Assembly (NCBI RefSeq): GCF_015561195.1
Contig: NZ_JADMSU010000002.1
Span: forward strand, 1-64,000
DNA length: 64,000 nucleotides
Direction: 5' to 3'
Origin: Collinsella aerofaciens
GTDB lineage: Bacteria > Actinomycetota > Coriobacteriia > Coriobacteriales > Coriobacteriaceae
A program made the position numbers and the translations under genes. This document shows, one piece after another, positions 42,696 to 52,120 of this stretch. The notes beneath the pieces were generated by a model, which was not told the origin of the DNA, made no database searches, and saw nothing but the letters and a program-made list of their open reading frames with translations. Position 1 is the first letter of the stretch, and each line of letters starts with the position of its first letter.

Positions 42696-44456
42696 GTGGC
42701 CGACCAGGACATCAAGATGCTCATCGAGCGCATTATGGCCGAGGCCCGGACCCATCAGTCCGCCCGCTTCTCAAACGAAACCTACGCAGACGAGCCGATT
42801 CTCAAAACCGGCCGACAGATGCAGAATTTCCTCCCCGACCAGTACCGTAAAATGCGCGAGATATCGCGCTGGCAGGATGACCCCAAGGGCGGTGCGGGCC
42901 GCTGGCTTTCGGAAGCCGAGCTTTTTTACCGCCAGGGCCTGCTGATGGCCGACTTTGAGGACGACTGTCCCTACAACGGCACCTTTAAGTCGTACTTTCC
43001 CACCTACAACGCCATGAGCGACCGGCAGCTGCGCGGCTACTTTACCTGGCGTGCCCAAGTGCGCCGCGGAACCGTCGAGGAAACGTCTACGTCCTTTGCC
43101 TTTCTGTATCTCTATGAGCTGATTTGCGGCATTGGCGTAGATAATCCACTCGATGGTTTTAACAAGATCAGGGCTTTTTGGGATGTCTATCGCGCCTTCG
43201 AGCCCGGCATCGACCGGTTTGCGCGCGTGTGGCTGCAAGATTACGCCGTGTTCCACGGGCTCGACCCCAAGCTGCTTCGTGACTCTAAAACCGTCATGTT
43301 CGATAACGCCCTTATCGAGCTGCGACGCGCGGCGCGAGACCTTGTACCGGCACCGGCACCGTCCGGCCAGACCCCTAAGCGTCGCAAAACCTCCGAGCCC
43401 ACGCTCCCCCTTCCGCCCGATGAGGTGCGCGAGGAGCGACTCATGGCCGCCATCAACGCCCTCTCCACGTACAACCTAAGTAGCTCGCGGCTCGACCGCA
43501 GCCACCACCGCGATCTGCGCCACGTGGCGTGCGCCGTGTATGTCCGCATGGCGCGCTACTATGACACGCACCGAAAGACCGGCATCGTGGCAAGTTTATT
43601 TGGGGAGGAGACGGCCATGCCCTACACCATGTTTGCCTCGGCCGTATTCTTTGCGCCCGAGCGCCACGAGGACTGCGAATACCGTCTGGACCCCATCCAT
43701 ATCTACCGTTGCCAAAACGGTTTTTGGGAATGCATGCGGATTCACGGCAGCAGACAAAAGAGCAGCAAACTTGGCGAGATGATGCGCGCCTGCGACCAAC
43801 GCCTGCGCCTGGCCCTGGACCCTGCCCATCCCCTTAAGGAAGAAAAGGTCCCCAAATATCTGGCCAAGATTATCGATGACGAGGTTGTGACATGGCTTTC
43901 GTGGGACGCTGCACACCAGCCCGTCAAGATCGATATCGATTTGAGCCAGCTGGGGCACATTCGGAGCGCTGCCGCACAAACGCGCGAAGCGCTTTTGATT
44001 GACGAGGAACGCGAGGACGGCGCGTCCGCAGAAGCCGAGGCAGCGGACTCAGGGCAACCGGAAGCCGAGCCCGTAGCCGACGCGACGGTCGAGGCGGTCG
44101 CGGCGGCCGCAGGGCAGGACGAGTCCGACGAGCCGACCATATCCACCGAACAGTTTGGTGTCGTGGCACCGCTTCTCGCGCCGACGCCCGCGTTCGCAGC
44201 GGCTGCGCCCGCTGACGCCACGAACGAACTCGCGCTCGCCGCAGACGCCTATCTCCGCGCGCTGCTCGAGCACAACGCAGTACAGGCGGAATCGGCGGTA
44301 GTGCAATCGGAGCAGAGCGAGGACATGCTCGTCGATACCATCAACGAGGCGCTCTTTGACCTGGTGGGCGACACCGTAATTGAATTTAGCGCGGCAGGGC
44401 CGCAGATTATCGAGGACTACGAAGCAGACGTGAGAGGATACCTAGACCATGAGTGA
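42696..44456 (+). CDS. TerB-N/TerB-C domain protein
   Basis: A 586-residue protein. Residues about 60-200 match the TerB-N domain (LSDRQLRGYFTWRAQ-like MSDRQLRGYFTWRAQVRRG, SFAFLYLYELICGIGV). The last 70 residues (MLVDTINEALFDLVGDTVIEF, IIEDYEADV) match TerB-C. An acidic, alanine-rich linker lies near 430-500. No transmembrane segment. TerB-N/C proteins have been linked by comparative genomics to stress and DNA-processing gene sets, with no reaction assigned. Translation starts at GTG with AGGAGGAG upstream. Its stop overlaps the ATG of the next gene by eight bases, so it is coupled to the BrxD-like ATPase. A LexA-like box lies in its promoter. Confidence 0.82.
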   Translation: MADQDIKMLIERIMAEARTHQSARFSNETYADEPILKTGRQMQNFLPDQYRKMREISRWQDDPKGGAGRWLSEAELFYRQGLLMADFEDDCPYNGTFKSYFPTYNAMSDRQLRGYFTWRAQVRRGTVEETSTSFAFLYLYELICGIGVDNPLDGFNKIRAFWDVYRAFEPGIDRFARVWLQDYAVFHGLDPKLLRDSKTVMFDNALIELRRAARDLVPAPAPSGQTPKRRKTSEPTLPLPPDEVREERLMAAINALSTYNLSSSRLDRSHHRDLRHVACAVYVRMARYYDTHRKTGIVASLFGEETAMPYTMFASAVFFAPERHEDCEYRLDPIHIYRCQNGFWECMRIHGSRQKSSKLGEMMRACDQRLRLALDPAHPLKEEKVPKYLAKIIDDEVVTWLSWDAAHQPVKIDIDLSQLGHIRSAAAQTREALLIDEEREDGASAEAEAADSGQPEAEPVADATVEAVAAAAGQDESDEPTISTEQFGVVAPLLAPTPAFAAAAPADATNELALAADAYLRALLEHNAVQAESAVVQSEQSEDMLVDTINEALFDLVGDTVIEFSAAGPQIIEDYEADVRGYLDHE

Positions 44457-45753
44457 TACCGCATCCGCAGCACCTCGCGTGCCCAAGCGCGTCGCTGCCG
44501 TCATTCTCAACTCGCTCAAGGGCGGCGTGGTCCCGCGCATCGGCCTTCCTTACATCACCGTAGGCCGCGAGGTCGAGATCCGCGCCCTGCTCACCGATCT
44601 GAGCCTCATCGCCGACGGTGGCGCGAGCTTCCGCTTTCTGGTCGGTCGTTACGGCGCCGGCAAGAGCTTTTTGCTCCAGACCATCCGCACGCACGCCATG
44701 GGCGAGGGATTCGTCGTCGCTGATGCCGACCTGTCGCCCGAGCGCCGCCTGCAGGGCGGTCAGGGACAGGGCCTTGCCACCTACCGCGAGCTCATCCGCA
44801 ATATATCGACCAAGACGCGCCCCGAGGGCGGTGCGCTCAACCTTATCCTAGATCGCTGGGTCGCCTCATGTGCCGACGTCGACGAGTCGGTCGTCAATGC
44901 CCAACTGGCCCCGCTCGAGGAGATGGTCCACGGCTTCGACTTCACCCGCATGCTCCGCCGCTATCGCATGGCCGCATCCGGGGGCGACGAAGAGACCATG
45001 AGCCGCGTGACCAAATGGATCCGCGGCGAATACCGCACCAAGAGCGAGGCGCGCGCCGAGCTGGGCTCCTCGACCATCATCAGCGATGACGACTGGTACG
45101 ACTACGTCAAACTCATCGCGCGTTTTTTGGTTTGCAGCGGCTACAAGGGCATGCTGGTGCTCATCGACGAGCTCGTGAATCTGTATAAGATTCCCAATGC
45201 CATCACGCGCCAGTACAACTACGAGAAGATCCTGACCATGTACAACGACACACTTCAGGGCAAGGCGCAGTACCTGGGCATGATCATGGGCGGCACGCCA
45301 ACCTCCATCGAAGACCGCCGCCGCGGCGTGTTCTCCTACGAGGCTCTGCGCAGCCGACTCGCTCAGGGTCGCTTTGCGCGCCAGGACCTTAAGGACATGC
45401 TCGCACCCATCATCCGCCTGCAGCCGCTCACCTACGAGGAGCTACTGGTGCTCATCGAAAAACTCATGCAAATTCACGCCGGCTACTTTGGCTGGACGCC
45501 CACGCTTACCGAGAACGACTTGGTGGACTTCCTCAAGATCGAGTTCGGTCGTGTGGGAGCCGACACGCATCTGACGCCGCGTGAAGTCATTCGTGACTTT
45601 ATCGAGTTGCTCGACATCCTATGCCAAAACCCCGACGCCAACGTGGCCGAGCTGCTGCAAAGCGTCGGCGGCGACGCGCTGGCGCCGGCAGCCGCAACAG
45701 GCGACACCGATACCGCAGGCGGCGACCGTAACTTCGCCGAATTCACCATCTAA
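44449..45753 (+). CDS. BrxD-like P-loop ATPase (DUF2791)
   Basis: A 434-residue AAA-like ATPase. Walker A is GRYGAGKS at 66-73 and Walker B LVLIDEL at 235-241. The N-terminal VILNSLKGGVVPRIGLPYITVGRE is typical of DUF2791 proteins, which include BrxD of type 2 BREX phage-defence loci. BrxD is normally next to the helicase BrxHI, and an Lhr-like helicase follows here, but no PglX methylase, PglZ or BrxC is present within the window. The likely role is a nucleic-acid-directed loader for the helicase; that is inference. It overlaps the TerB-N gene and is followed by an inverted repeat before the helicase gene. Confidence 0.85.
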   Translation: MSDTASAAPRVPKRVAAVILNSLKGGVVPRIGLPYITVGREVEIRALLTDLSLIADGGASFRFLVGRYGAGKSFLLQTIRTHAMGEGFVVADADLSPERRLQGGQGQGLATYRELIRNISTKTRPEGGALNLILDRWVASCADVDESVVNAQLAPLEEMVHGFDFTRMLRRYRMAASGGDEETMSRVTKWIRGEYRTKSEARAELGSSTIISDDDWYDYVKLIARFLVCSGYKGMLVLIDELVNLYKIPNAITRQYNYEKILTMYNDTLQGKAQYLGMIMGGTPTSIEDRRRGVFSYEALRSRLAQGRFARQDLKDMLAPIIRLQPLTYEELLVLIEKLMQIHAGYFGWTPTLTENDLVDFLKIEFGRVGADTHLTPREVIRDFIELLDILCQNPDANVAELLQSVGGDALAPAAATGDTDTAGGDRNFAEFTI

Positions 45754-45786
45754 CCTGCCAAAAAGGGACAGGTTTATTTTGGCAGG
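45754..45786. repeat. Inverted repeat between the ATPase and helicase genes
   Basis: CCTGCCAAAA at 45754-45763 and TTTTGGCAGG at 45777-45786. It starts at the ATPase stop codon. It may reduce read-through into the helicase gene or stabilise the upstream message. Confidence 0.6.
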
Positions 45787-45869
45787 CTCTATCTGGGCAA
45801 ACGTTGAAGCAGTAATGCAGCAAGCCACTGCCCGCCGCGTTGAGAGATTCGCTTTTGAAAGGAGGCCTC

Positions 45870-48314
45870 GTGAACGCCTTTGACCGCTACGCCCCGTTTA
45901 TCCAAGACTTCATCTACTCCCACGATTGGGAGAGCTTGCGCTCTATCCAGGTTGCGGCAGCTGATGCCATCTTTAACACGCAAGATAATGTGCTCCTGAC
46001 GGCATCCACGGCTTCCGGCAAAACCGAGGCAGCCTTCTTTCCCATCCTGACCGAATTTTGGGAGAACCCGCCCGCGAGCGTGGGCGCCCTCTACATCGGC
46101 CCCCTCAAAGCGCTCATCAATGATCAGTTCGTCCGTCTCAATGACCTGTGCGAAGAAGCCGACATCCCCGTCTGGCACTGGCATGGCGATGTCTCGCAGT
46201 CGCACAAGGCCAAGCTCATCAAAAAGCCAAGCGGCATCTTGCAGATTACGCCCGAGTCGCTCGAGGCGCTCTTAATCCATAAGCATATGGCGATCCCGCG
46301 CATGTTCTGCGACCTACGCTATGTGGTCATCGATGAGGTCCACTCGCTCATGCGCGGCGACCGTGGCGGGCAGACGCTCTGCCTTATCGAGCGACTCTCG
46401 CGCATGGCCGGCGTACAGCCCCGACGCATTGGCCTTTCGGCCACCATCGGCGACCCCGAGCGCACGGGCGCTTTTCTCTCGAAGGGAACGGGGCGCGACT
46501 GCGTTATCCCCCGCTTTGAGGAACCGCGCCGCGTGTGGCGCATCTCCATGGAGCACTTCTACAACTCGGGCCCCCAGGCTCAGCAACGAGGATTCGTAGG
46601 CACAGGTCCACAAGAAGCCGAGGTGCTTGCTTGCGAGCGTATTGAGACGGCGGCGCCCGCGGCGCTGCCCGCATCCGGACAAGACATGTGCCACAGCGGA
46701 CAGCTTACACAGGAAGAACACCGTCAACGTCGTGAGCAGGCGCGGGACAAGGCCGCTCCCAAAGACCGTCGCACTTCCTCGGCCCCCGAGGGCGAAGTCG
46801 ACATCCCACGAGCGACCGAGCAGGCGCTTCTCAACCCCACCGACACGGCGCCCGACAACGCCGACCCCGGCATGGGCTATATCTTTGAGCATACGCGCGG
46901 CCGCAAATGCCTGGTCTTTGCCAACTCGCGCGAGGAGGCAGAGGCCGTGTGCTCCATGCTGCGCAGCTACTGCGAGAGCCGGCACGAGCCCGACCGTTTT
47001 CTCATCCATCACGGCAATCTTTCGGCATCGCTACGCGAGACGGCCGAGGAGCTCATGCGCGACGAGGAGCAGACGCAGACAACCGTCACCACCTCTACGT
47101 TGGAGCTCGGTATCGATATCGGCCGCCTGGAGCGCGCCTTCCAGATTGACGCGCCGTTTACCGTCAGCTCCTTTTTGCAGCGCATGGGGCGCACAGGCCG
47201 TCGCGATCTTCCGCCCGAGATGTGGTTTGTCATGCGCGAGGAAGAGCCCGAGCCGCGCACGATGATGCCCGAAACGATACCCTGGAAGCTCCTGCAGGGC
47301 ATCGCGCTCGTACAACTCTATCGCGAAGAAAAGTGGGTCGAGCCGCCCGAGCTCGATCGACTCCCCTACAGTTTGCTCTATCACCAGACCATGTCGACGC
47401 TCGCCAGCACCGGCGAGCTCACGCCGGCCGAACTTGCCCAACGCGTGCTCACGCTCAGCTATTTCCACCGTGTCTCGGCAGACGATTACCGTGTGCTGCT
47501 ACATCACCTCATTAAGATCGACCATATCCAGGTCACCGAGGGCGGTGGGCTCATCGTGGGCCTCGCGGGCGAGCGCATCATCAACAACTTTAAGTTCTAC
47601 GCCGTGTTCCAGGAAAACGAGGAGTTTACCGTTCGCAGCGAATCGGCCGAGCTGGGCACGATCGTTAATCCGCCCCCGCCCGGTGAGCGCATCGCCATCG
47701 CCGGACACTGCTGGATTGTCGAGGAAGTGGACTGGAAGCGCCACACTGTCTTTGCCACGCAGGTCAAGGGCCGGGTGCCGGCCTACTTTGGCGACTGCCC
47801 CGGCGACATTAACACGCATGTGCTCGAGCGCATGCGCAAGGCGCTCAACGAGCACGCGACATATCCGTACCTTATGGGTAACGCACGGGCCCGCTTGGCG
47901 CAGGCTCGTCATACGGCCGAGATTTCGGGGGCGGGAACCAAGCCGCTCATTAACCTGGGCGGCGATACCTGGGTGCTCTTCCCCTGGCTGGGCAGCTACG
48001 CCTTTTTGGCGCTCGAGCGCATGCTCAAGATTAAATGTGCCGCGGAGCTGGGCCTTCGCGGGCTCGATCCGTCACGCCCGTACTTTATGCAGTTTAAGAT
48101 GAAGGCCGATGAGGAGACGTTCTTTGAGGTGCTCGCCGCCGAGGCCGAGAAGGACTTCGATCCCATCGAGCTCGTCTATCCTGGCGAGGTGCCTTACTTT
48201 GACCGCTACGACGAGTTTGTTCCCGAAGAGCTCGTACGCAAGGGCTTTGCCGAAGGCGTGCTCGACATCGAGGGCATGAAGCAGCGCGTCCTCAGCTGGC
48301 GCGACCACACATAA
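45870..48314 (+). CDS. Lhr/BrxHI-like superfamily 2 DEVH helicase
   Basis: An 814-residue helicase. Walker A is TASGKTEAA near residue 47-55, DEVH near 155, then GLSATIGDPER, a second RecA-like domain with KCLVFANSREEAEAV, TSTLELGIDIGRLE and QRMGRTGRR. Between the two domains, roughly residues 250-335, is a low-complexity charged insertion rich in Gln, Arg, Glu and Pro that is unusual for the family. The C-terminal 300 residues are helicase-associated. The start chosen is GTG at 45870, after AGGAGG. It is the third gene of the TerB-N/BrxD module. Its closest functional relatives are Lhr and BrxHI; which one is not resolvable by eye. Confidence 0.87.
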   Translation: MNAFDRYAPFIQDFIYSHDWESLRSIQVAAADAIFNTQDNVLLTASTASGKTEAAFFPILTEFWENPPASVGALYIGPLKALINDQFVRLNDLCEEADIPVWHWHGDVSQSHKAKLIKKPSGILQITPESLEALLIHKHMAIPRMFCDLRYVVIDEVHSLMRGDRGGQTLCLIERLSRMAGVQPRRIGLSATIGDPERTGAFLSKGTGRDCVIPRFEEPRRVWRISMEHFYNSGPQAQQRGFVGTGPQEAEVLACERIETAAPAALPASGQDMCHSGQLTQEEHRQRREQARDKAAPKDRRTSSAPEGEVDIPRATEQALLNPTDTAPDNADPGMGYIFEHTRGRKCLVFANSREEAEAVCSMLRSYCESRHEPDRFLIHHGNLSASLRETAEELMRDEEQTQTTVTTSTLELGIDIGRLERAFQIDAPFTVSSFLQRMGRTGRRDLPPEMWFVMREEEPEPRTMMPETIPWKLLQGIALVQLYREEKWVEPPELDRLPYSLLYHQTMSTLASTGELTPAELAQRVLTLSYFHRVSADDYRVLLHHLIKIDHIQVTEGGGLIVGLAGERIINNFKFYAVFQENEEFTVRSESAELGTIVNPPPPGERIAIAGHCWIVEEVDWKRHTVFATQVKGRVPAYFGDCPGDINTHVLERMRKALNEHATYPYLMGNARARLAQARHTAEISGAGTKPLINLGGDTWVLFPWLGSYAFLALERMLKIKCAAELGLRGLDPSRPYFMQFKMKADEETFFEVLAAEAEKDFDPIELVYPGEVPYFDRYDEFVPEELVRKGFAEGVLDIEGMKQRVLSWRDHT

Positions 48315-48339
48315 GACGGGACTGACTATTCCCAATAGG

Positions 48340-49215
48340 CTAGTCGTGGAGAGCAGTGCCGAGGAAGTCGGTGTCGAAGGGCACGGCTTCGGCAAAGGCG
48401 TAGTCGCCGTCGCTGGCGATGAGCAGGTAGTTTTCCTCGCCGCCGAACTTCGCATCGCCACATGGGACCACCCAGGCGTGGACGAATACCTCGAGTGCCG
48501 CGGCAGCGCAGTCGCGAAGGAACGCCACATCGCTCCCCTCGTTTGCGCTCACGATATTGGCCACGTAGATACCCCCGGGGTTCAGGCTGCCCCGCACCAG
48601 GCGCAGCGCCTCAACGGTCGCCAGCTCGCGAACGGGCTCGGCACCGCCAAAGCAATCGCTCACGACCACGTCGTAGCGACGATGGCCCACGCTCGTCACA
48701 CCCAGATACGAGCGAGCCTCAGCGGTAATCACTCGCAGGCGATCGCCCACCGTGCGCTCCAACTCGTCCAGGTAGAACCAGCGGCGCGCCAGGCGCGTAA
48801 TCTCTCCGTCATACTCGACGACGTCCATGCGCAAGCCCTCGTGCGACATCAGCGCGAACTTGGGATAGGCAAACCCGCCGCCACCCAGCATAAGCATGCG
48901 GTCGATACCATGACCATACGCGTCGCGCATTGCGCCCTCGGCCTCAAACACATCGTCAAATGCACGATAGTACGCAAAGACCGGCTCCGCCCAACGATCG
49001 CCAACATAGCTCGCGCTTTGGTAGACGCCGCCCTGTACGAGCACGCGGACCTCGTCACCGCTCTCGTCGTGCACACGCTTCACACGCGCCAACCCGTTGC
49101 GAGTACGTGCGACCTGCAAACAGGCAGCGCGAACAGCGACGGCGGCCGCACCAAGCGCCGCAGCTCCCAGGGCAACGCCGGCAACAACACCAGCGGAAAC
49201 ACTCGGCTTGTTCAT
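48340..49215 (-). CDS. Spermidine synthase-like protein with N-terminal membrane segment
   Basis: A 291-residue protein. After a short hydrophobic N-terminal segment (VVAGVALGAAALGAAAVAV) comes a methyltransferase/spermidine-synthase Rossmann domain: MLMLGGGGFAYPKFAL, VDVVEYD-like MDVVEYDGEI, and YDVVVSDCFGG. The aminopropyltransferase gatekeeping residues are not clearly conserved, and no SpeD or SpeB is nearby, so polyamine synthesis is not established. It may be an atypical membrane-tethered methyltransferase. Its ATG directly follows the elp3-like stop codon on the same strand, suggesting coupled translation. Confidence 0.75.
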   Translation of the reverse strand: MNKPSVSAGVVAGVALGAAALGAAAVAVRAACLQVARTRNGLARVKRVHDESGDEVRVLVQGGVYQSASYVGDRWAEPVFAYYRAFDDVFEAEGAMRDAYGHGIDRMLMLGGGGFAYPKFALMSHEGLRMDVVEYDGEITRLARRWFYLDELERTVGDRLRVITAEARSYLGVTSVGHRRYDVVVSDCFGGAEPVRELATVEALRLVRGSLNPGGIYVANIVSANEGSDVAFLRDCAAAALEVFVHAWVVPCGDAKFGGEENYLLIASDGDYAFAEAVPFDTDFLGTALHD

Positions 49216-51123
49216 CTAGAGCTCCTTTTGCAGATAGAGACCATGGTCGCAAAAACCCAGGTGACGATAGTACTCGCGCGTACCGATCGCGCTGATCACG
49301 TTGATGTGCGTATACCCCGCATCCCGAGCAATCTGGCACGCACGCTCCACGAGCAGACGCCCCAGACCGTGATGCTGAGCCGCCTGGCCCTGATCGCCCA
49401 CACGTGCCGCCATACCATACACGTGCACCTCGCGAATCATCGCCTCCTCCGGCCCCGTCGGCAGCTCGTCCGCGTGCGCGGCAACAAACGAACGGTCGGG
49501 CAGCGACAGACGCAAAAAGCCCGCGATCTTGCCTTCGGGTGTCACCCACTGCAAAAAGCGCTCGTGCGTCACCGGCGTCTCGTACGCCACGCCCTCGTCA
49601 AGGGTCAACTCGCCTAGGTCGGCGCCCGCCGTGCTAATCTCGCGATAGCGGATCTCACGCACCGTCGCACCGTCACCCCGAGCAGCCAGGCGGTTCTCGA
49701 CGAGCTGACGCAGGTTGGGCTTCTTGTTGCCCACCATGATGTCATCGGAACTAAAGTCGCGAATCATGCGGCTGATGCGGCAGAACGCCGGCGTCACCAC
49801 GATGTCATCGGCCAACACGTCGAGCAGTTCTTCCTCGGTATAGGGGCGCCACTCGCCACGCTCGTAACAGCCCACCAGACGCGAGCCCTCGATGAGCGCG
49901 CACGGGTAGACCTTGACCTCGTCGGGCATAAAGGCGCCCTCGGTCATAAAGCGCTCGTAGTCACGCTTGTCCCCCTCAGGCGTAGCACCCAACAAGTTGA
50001 GCATAAAGTGCGCGTGGATCTTAAAGCCAAACAGGCGCGCGAGCGAAAACGCCCGCTCGATCTGCGCCACCGAAATGCGGCGCTCGTTGATATCGAGCAG
50101 GTGCTGGTCAAGGCTTTGGATGCCCATCTGTATCTTGGTGCAACCCAGGCGGCGGATGAGCGTGAGGGCCTGCGGCGTTACGGCATCGGGGCGCGTCTCG
50201 ATAACGAGCCCCACCACGCGATGCTTCGCCGTCTCGTTAATGCGCTGCTGACGCTCGAGCTCCTCCATCGTTGCCGTCTGCCACTCGGTGACCTCGCCCC
50301 ACGGCGTACCGGGGCCGTACAGACGACGCACCGCACGGTTATAGCCGCCCACGGCAGCATCCACACGTCCCTGCTCGTCGGCAACGCCGCTCGCAAGCTC
50401 GGCCTCATCAGTCACAATGCCGGCGGCCCGATAGCGCTCGCGACGCTCTGCTACCACCGGCGGCAGGGCATCGGCGGGAGCGTCATCGAGCAGACGCCCC
50501 GCCTCGGCACGGCTGATGCCCGGACGCGCCAACATGGGGTTGGCCGCCACGCCGGCGACGGCGTCGTCATTGAGCGCACGGAAAAGCTCCGACATAAACC
50601 ATGCCTGATACCCTTGCGGATAGTCGCTCCAGGTACCGCCAAGAACGATAAGCTCGATCTTGTCGGTTGCATGCCCCATTTGCGAAAGCGCGGTCAAACG
50701 AGCACTCACCTGCAGATACGGGTCAAAGCAGTTTTGCTCCGCACGGGCGCACGCCGGCTCGGCATGCAGATAGCTCTTGGGCATGCGCAGATCGTTGGGA
50801 CAAAACAGGCAATCGCCCGAACAGGGCCACGGCTTGGTGATGACGGTAATGGTCGCCACGCCCGAGGCCGTTCGGCGCGGCTTCATACGCAGCACCTGCA
50901 GCAGTTGACGTTCCAGATCGGCGTCGACATTCCACCCAGCCCAACGAGCCGGTTCCTCACGTTTAACCCGCTGGTAAAACGGCAGCAGTCGGCGCTTGGC
51001 CAGGTCCCGTTTGTCGGCACCCTCGCGGCGCGCCTCGGCATGTATCAGTTTGACGAGGGTCTTGTCGTCCACGGTCTCGCCGCGACGCAGAGCCTCGAGT
51101 ATGTTCAAAATAATCTGTTCCAT
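49216..51123 (-). CDS. Elp3-type radical SAM/GNAT tRNA-modifying enzyme
   Basis: A 635-residue protein that resembles Elp3, which adds carboxymethyl-type groups to uridine 34 of tRNA. The radical SAM core has the cluster motif CSGDCLFC, then VIETRPDAVT and RRLGCTKIQMGIQS. The C-terminal part is a GNAT acetyltransferase (VHVYGMAARV, QHHGLGRLLVERACQIA, YYRHLGF). Full-length Elp3 homologues are standard in eukaryotes and archaea and sporadic in bacteria, so its presence is notable. Residues 1-90 form a helical N-terminal region. It is the upstream gene of a two-gene unit with the spermidine-synthase-like gene. Confidence 0.9.
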   Translation of the reverse strand: MEQIILNILEALRRGETVDDKTLVKLIHAEARREGADKRDLAKRRLLPFYQRVKREEPARWAGWNVDADLERQLLQVLRMKPRRTASGVATITVITKPWPCSGDCLFCPNDLRMPKSYLHAEPACARAEQNCFDPYLQVSARLTALSQMGHATDKIELIVLGGTWSDYPQGYQAWFMSELFRALNDDAVAGVAANPMLARPGISRAEAGRLLDDAPADALPPVVAERRERYRAAGIVTDEAELASGVADEQGRVDAAVGGYNRAVRRLYGPGTPWGEVTEWQTATMEELERQQRINETAKHRVVGLVIETRPDAVTPQALTLIRRLGCTKIQMGIQSLDQHLLDINERRISVAQIERAFSLARLFGFKIHAHFMLNLLGATPEGDKRDYERFMTEGAFMPDEVKVYPCALIEGSRLVGCYERGEWRPYTEEELLDVLADDIVVTPAFCRISRMIRDFSSDDIMVGNKKPNLRQLVENRLAARGDGATVREIRYREISTAGADLGELTLDEGVAYETPVTHERFLQWVTPEGKIAGFLRLSLPDRSFVAAHADELPTGPEEAMIREVHVYGMAARVGDQGQAAQHHGLGRLLVERACQIARDAGYTHINVISAIGTREYYRHLGFCDHGLYLQKEL

Positions 51124-51143
51124 GCCCCCATTGTAAAGGCAAA

Positions 51144-51173
51144 GGCGCCGGAGCCAGTCACGGCCCCGGCGCC
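51144..51173 (-). terminator. Terminator of the DUF4097/XRE operon
   Basis: GGCGCCGG-GCC and GGC-CCGGCGCC form a near-perfect hairpin about 50 bases after the DUF4097 stop codon. The following minus-strand bases read CTTTGCCTTT, so the tail is only moderately T-rich. Confidence 0.6.
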
Positions 51174-51220
51174 TCCATCAAAGAGCATGCCTATATGCAC
51201 CGACCTCCGAAAACCGCATG

Positions 51221-52120
51221 TCACTCCGGATCGAACGACATGTCGCCCGAACCGACCTTAAAACGATACGTGGCAGACTTATCACCGTTGTCGAATTCAA
51301 GATTCAATATGGTCTCGCCATCGTAGCCAAGCGGAAGGAAATCGCTCTCGAAGTCACCGCTGCCCACGGTGAGGCTCGCCTTAAAGCCCGTAGAGTTCGG
51401 AACCGTTATCTCCACATCGCCCGAGTCCACGCTTACGTCCATAGACTTCGCGGGGGCCTGGTAGAGCTCGAACGTCGCATCGCCCAAACCGACCTCGGCA
51501 TTCAGAGTGTCGGTCACGGTGCCCGCAAACGCGACGTCTCCCGAGTCCAACGTCAAATCAAAGTCGTGGCACGCAATGTCCGCGACCGTCAGGTCTCCCA
51601 ACCCCACATTTGCCGTAATGCCCATCATGTTATCGGCAAGCTCACGCGGCAGTTCAATGGTGACCTTACGGTCATGGGCGCGCTCGTCATCGCAATCGAA
51701 CTGGCGAATCTTGAGCGTAGAGCCCTTGATTTCGGCCAGGTTCTGGGTTGCCGCATCGTAAGCAGCTACTCCTTTTGCGACGCGGCCACTCTCGATGACA
51801 CGTACCGGCCCGTCGGAAACGCACTTAACCTCGACCGTGCCCGACGTCACGTCCAAGTCAAGGGATGTGAACGCGTCGGCATCAAACGTTTCCTTCGAAA
51901 GCTGTTGAGGCCGAGCGGAATAGTTACCGCTATTCAAGGAATCGTCCTCGTCAAACGCATCGCCCATACCAGACAAGCCGGATACAACATCGTCGAAATC
52001 CCACGGTCCATCAAAATGAATCAAAGTCCACGAAGTGCCAAAGACAAGTCCGATGATAAGCACAAACGCTCCGATGCCGACGCCCAAGCGCCTCTTAGAC
52101 TCATGCGAGAGCTTCATCAT
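51221..52120 (-). CDS. DUF4097 family beta-strand repeat protein, membrane anchored
   Basis: A 299-residue protein with a single N-terminal transmembrane segment near residues 11-33 (LGVGIGAFVLIIGLVFGTSW) and a long outside part of repeated short beta strands: LDLDVTSGTVEV, ITANVGLGDLTV, LTLDSGDVAFAG, LNAEVGLGDATFEL, MDVSVDSGDVEI. The repeated S/L-G-D turns are typical of the DUF4097 right-handed beta-helix-like family. Function is unknown; such proteins often pair with a regulator. Its ATG overlaps the stop of the upstream XRE gene by four bases, so the two are cotranslated. Confidence 0.85.
   Translation of the reverse strand: MMKLSHESKRRLGVGIGAFVLIIGLVFGTSWTLIHFDGPWDFDDVVSGLSGMGDAFDEDDSLNSGNYSARPQQLSKETFDADAFTSLDLDVTSGTVEVKCVSDGPVRVIESGRVAKGVAAYDAATQNLAEIKGSTLKIRQFDCDDERAHDRKVTIELPRELADNMMGITANVGLGDLTVADIACHDFDLTLDSGDVAFAGTVTDTLNAEVGLGDATFELYQAPAKSMDVSVDSGDVEITVPNSTGFKASLTVGSGDFESDFLPLGYDGETILNLEFDNGDKSATYRFKVGSGDMSFDPE

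Noticed and set aside
45754-45786. Could the inverted repeat at the end of the BrxD-like gene be an efficient terminator separating the helicase gene?
   Set aside because: No T run follows on the plus strand, and the helicase gene begins soon after in the same direction, so the module is treated as one unit.
42696-48314. A complete BREX system.
   Set aside because: Only BrxD-like and BrxHI-like genes are present; PglX, PglZ, BrxC/PglY are absent in the window, so the locus is not called BREX.
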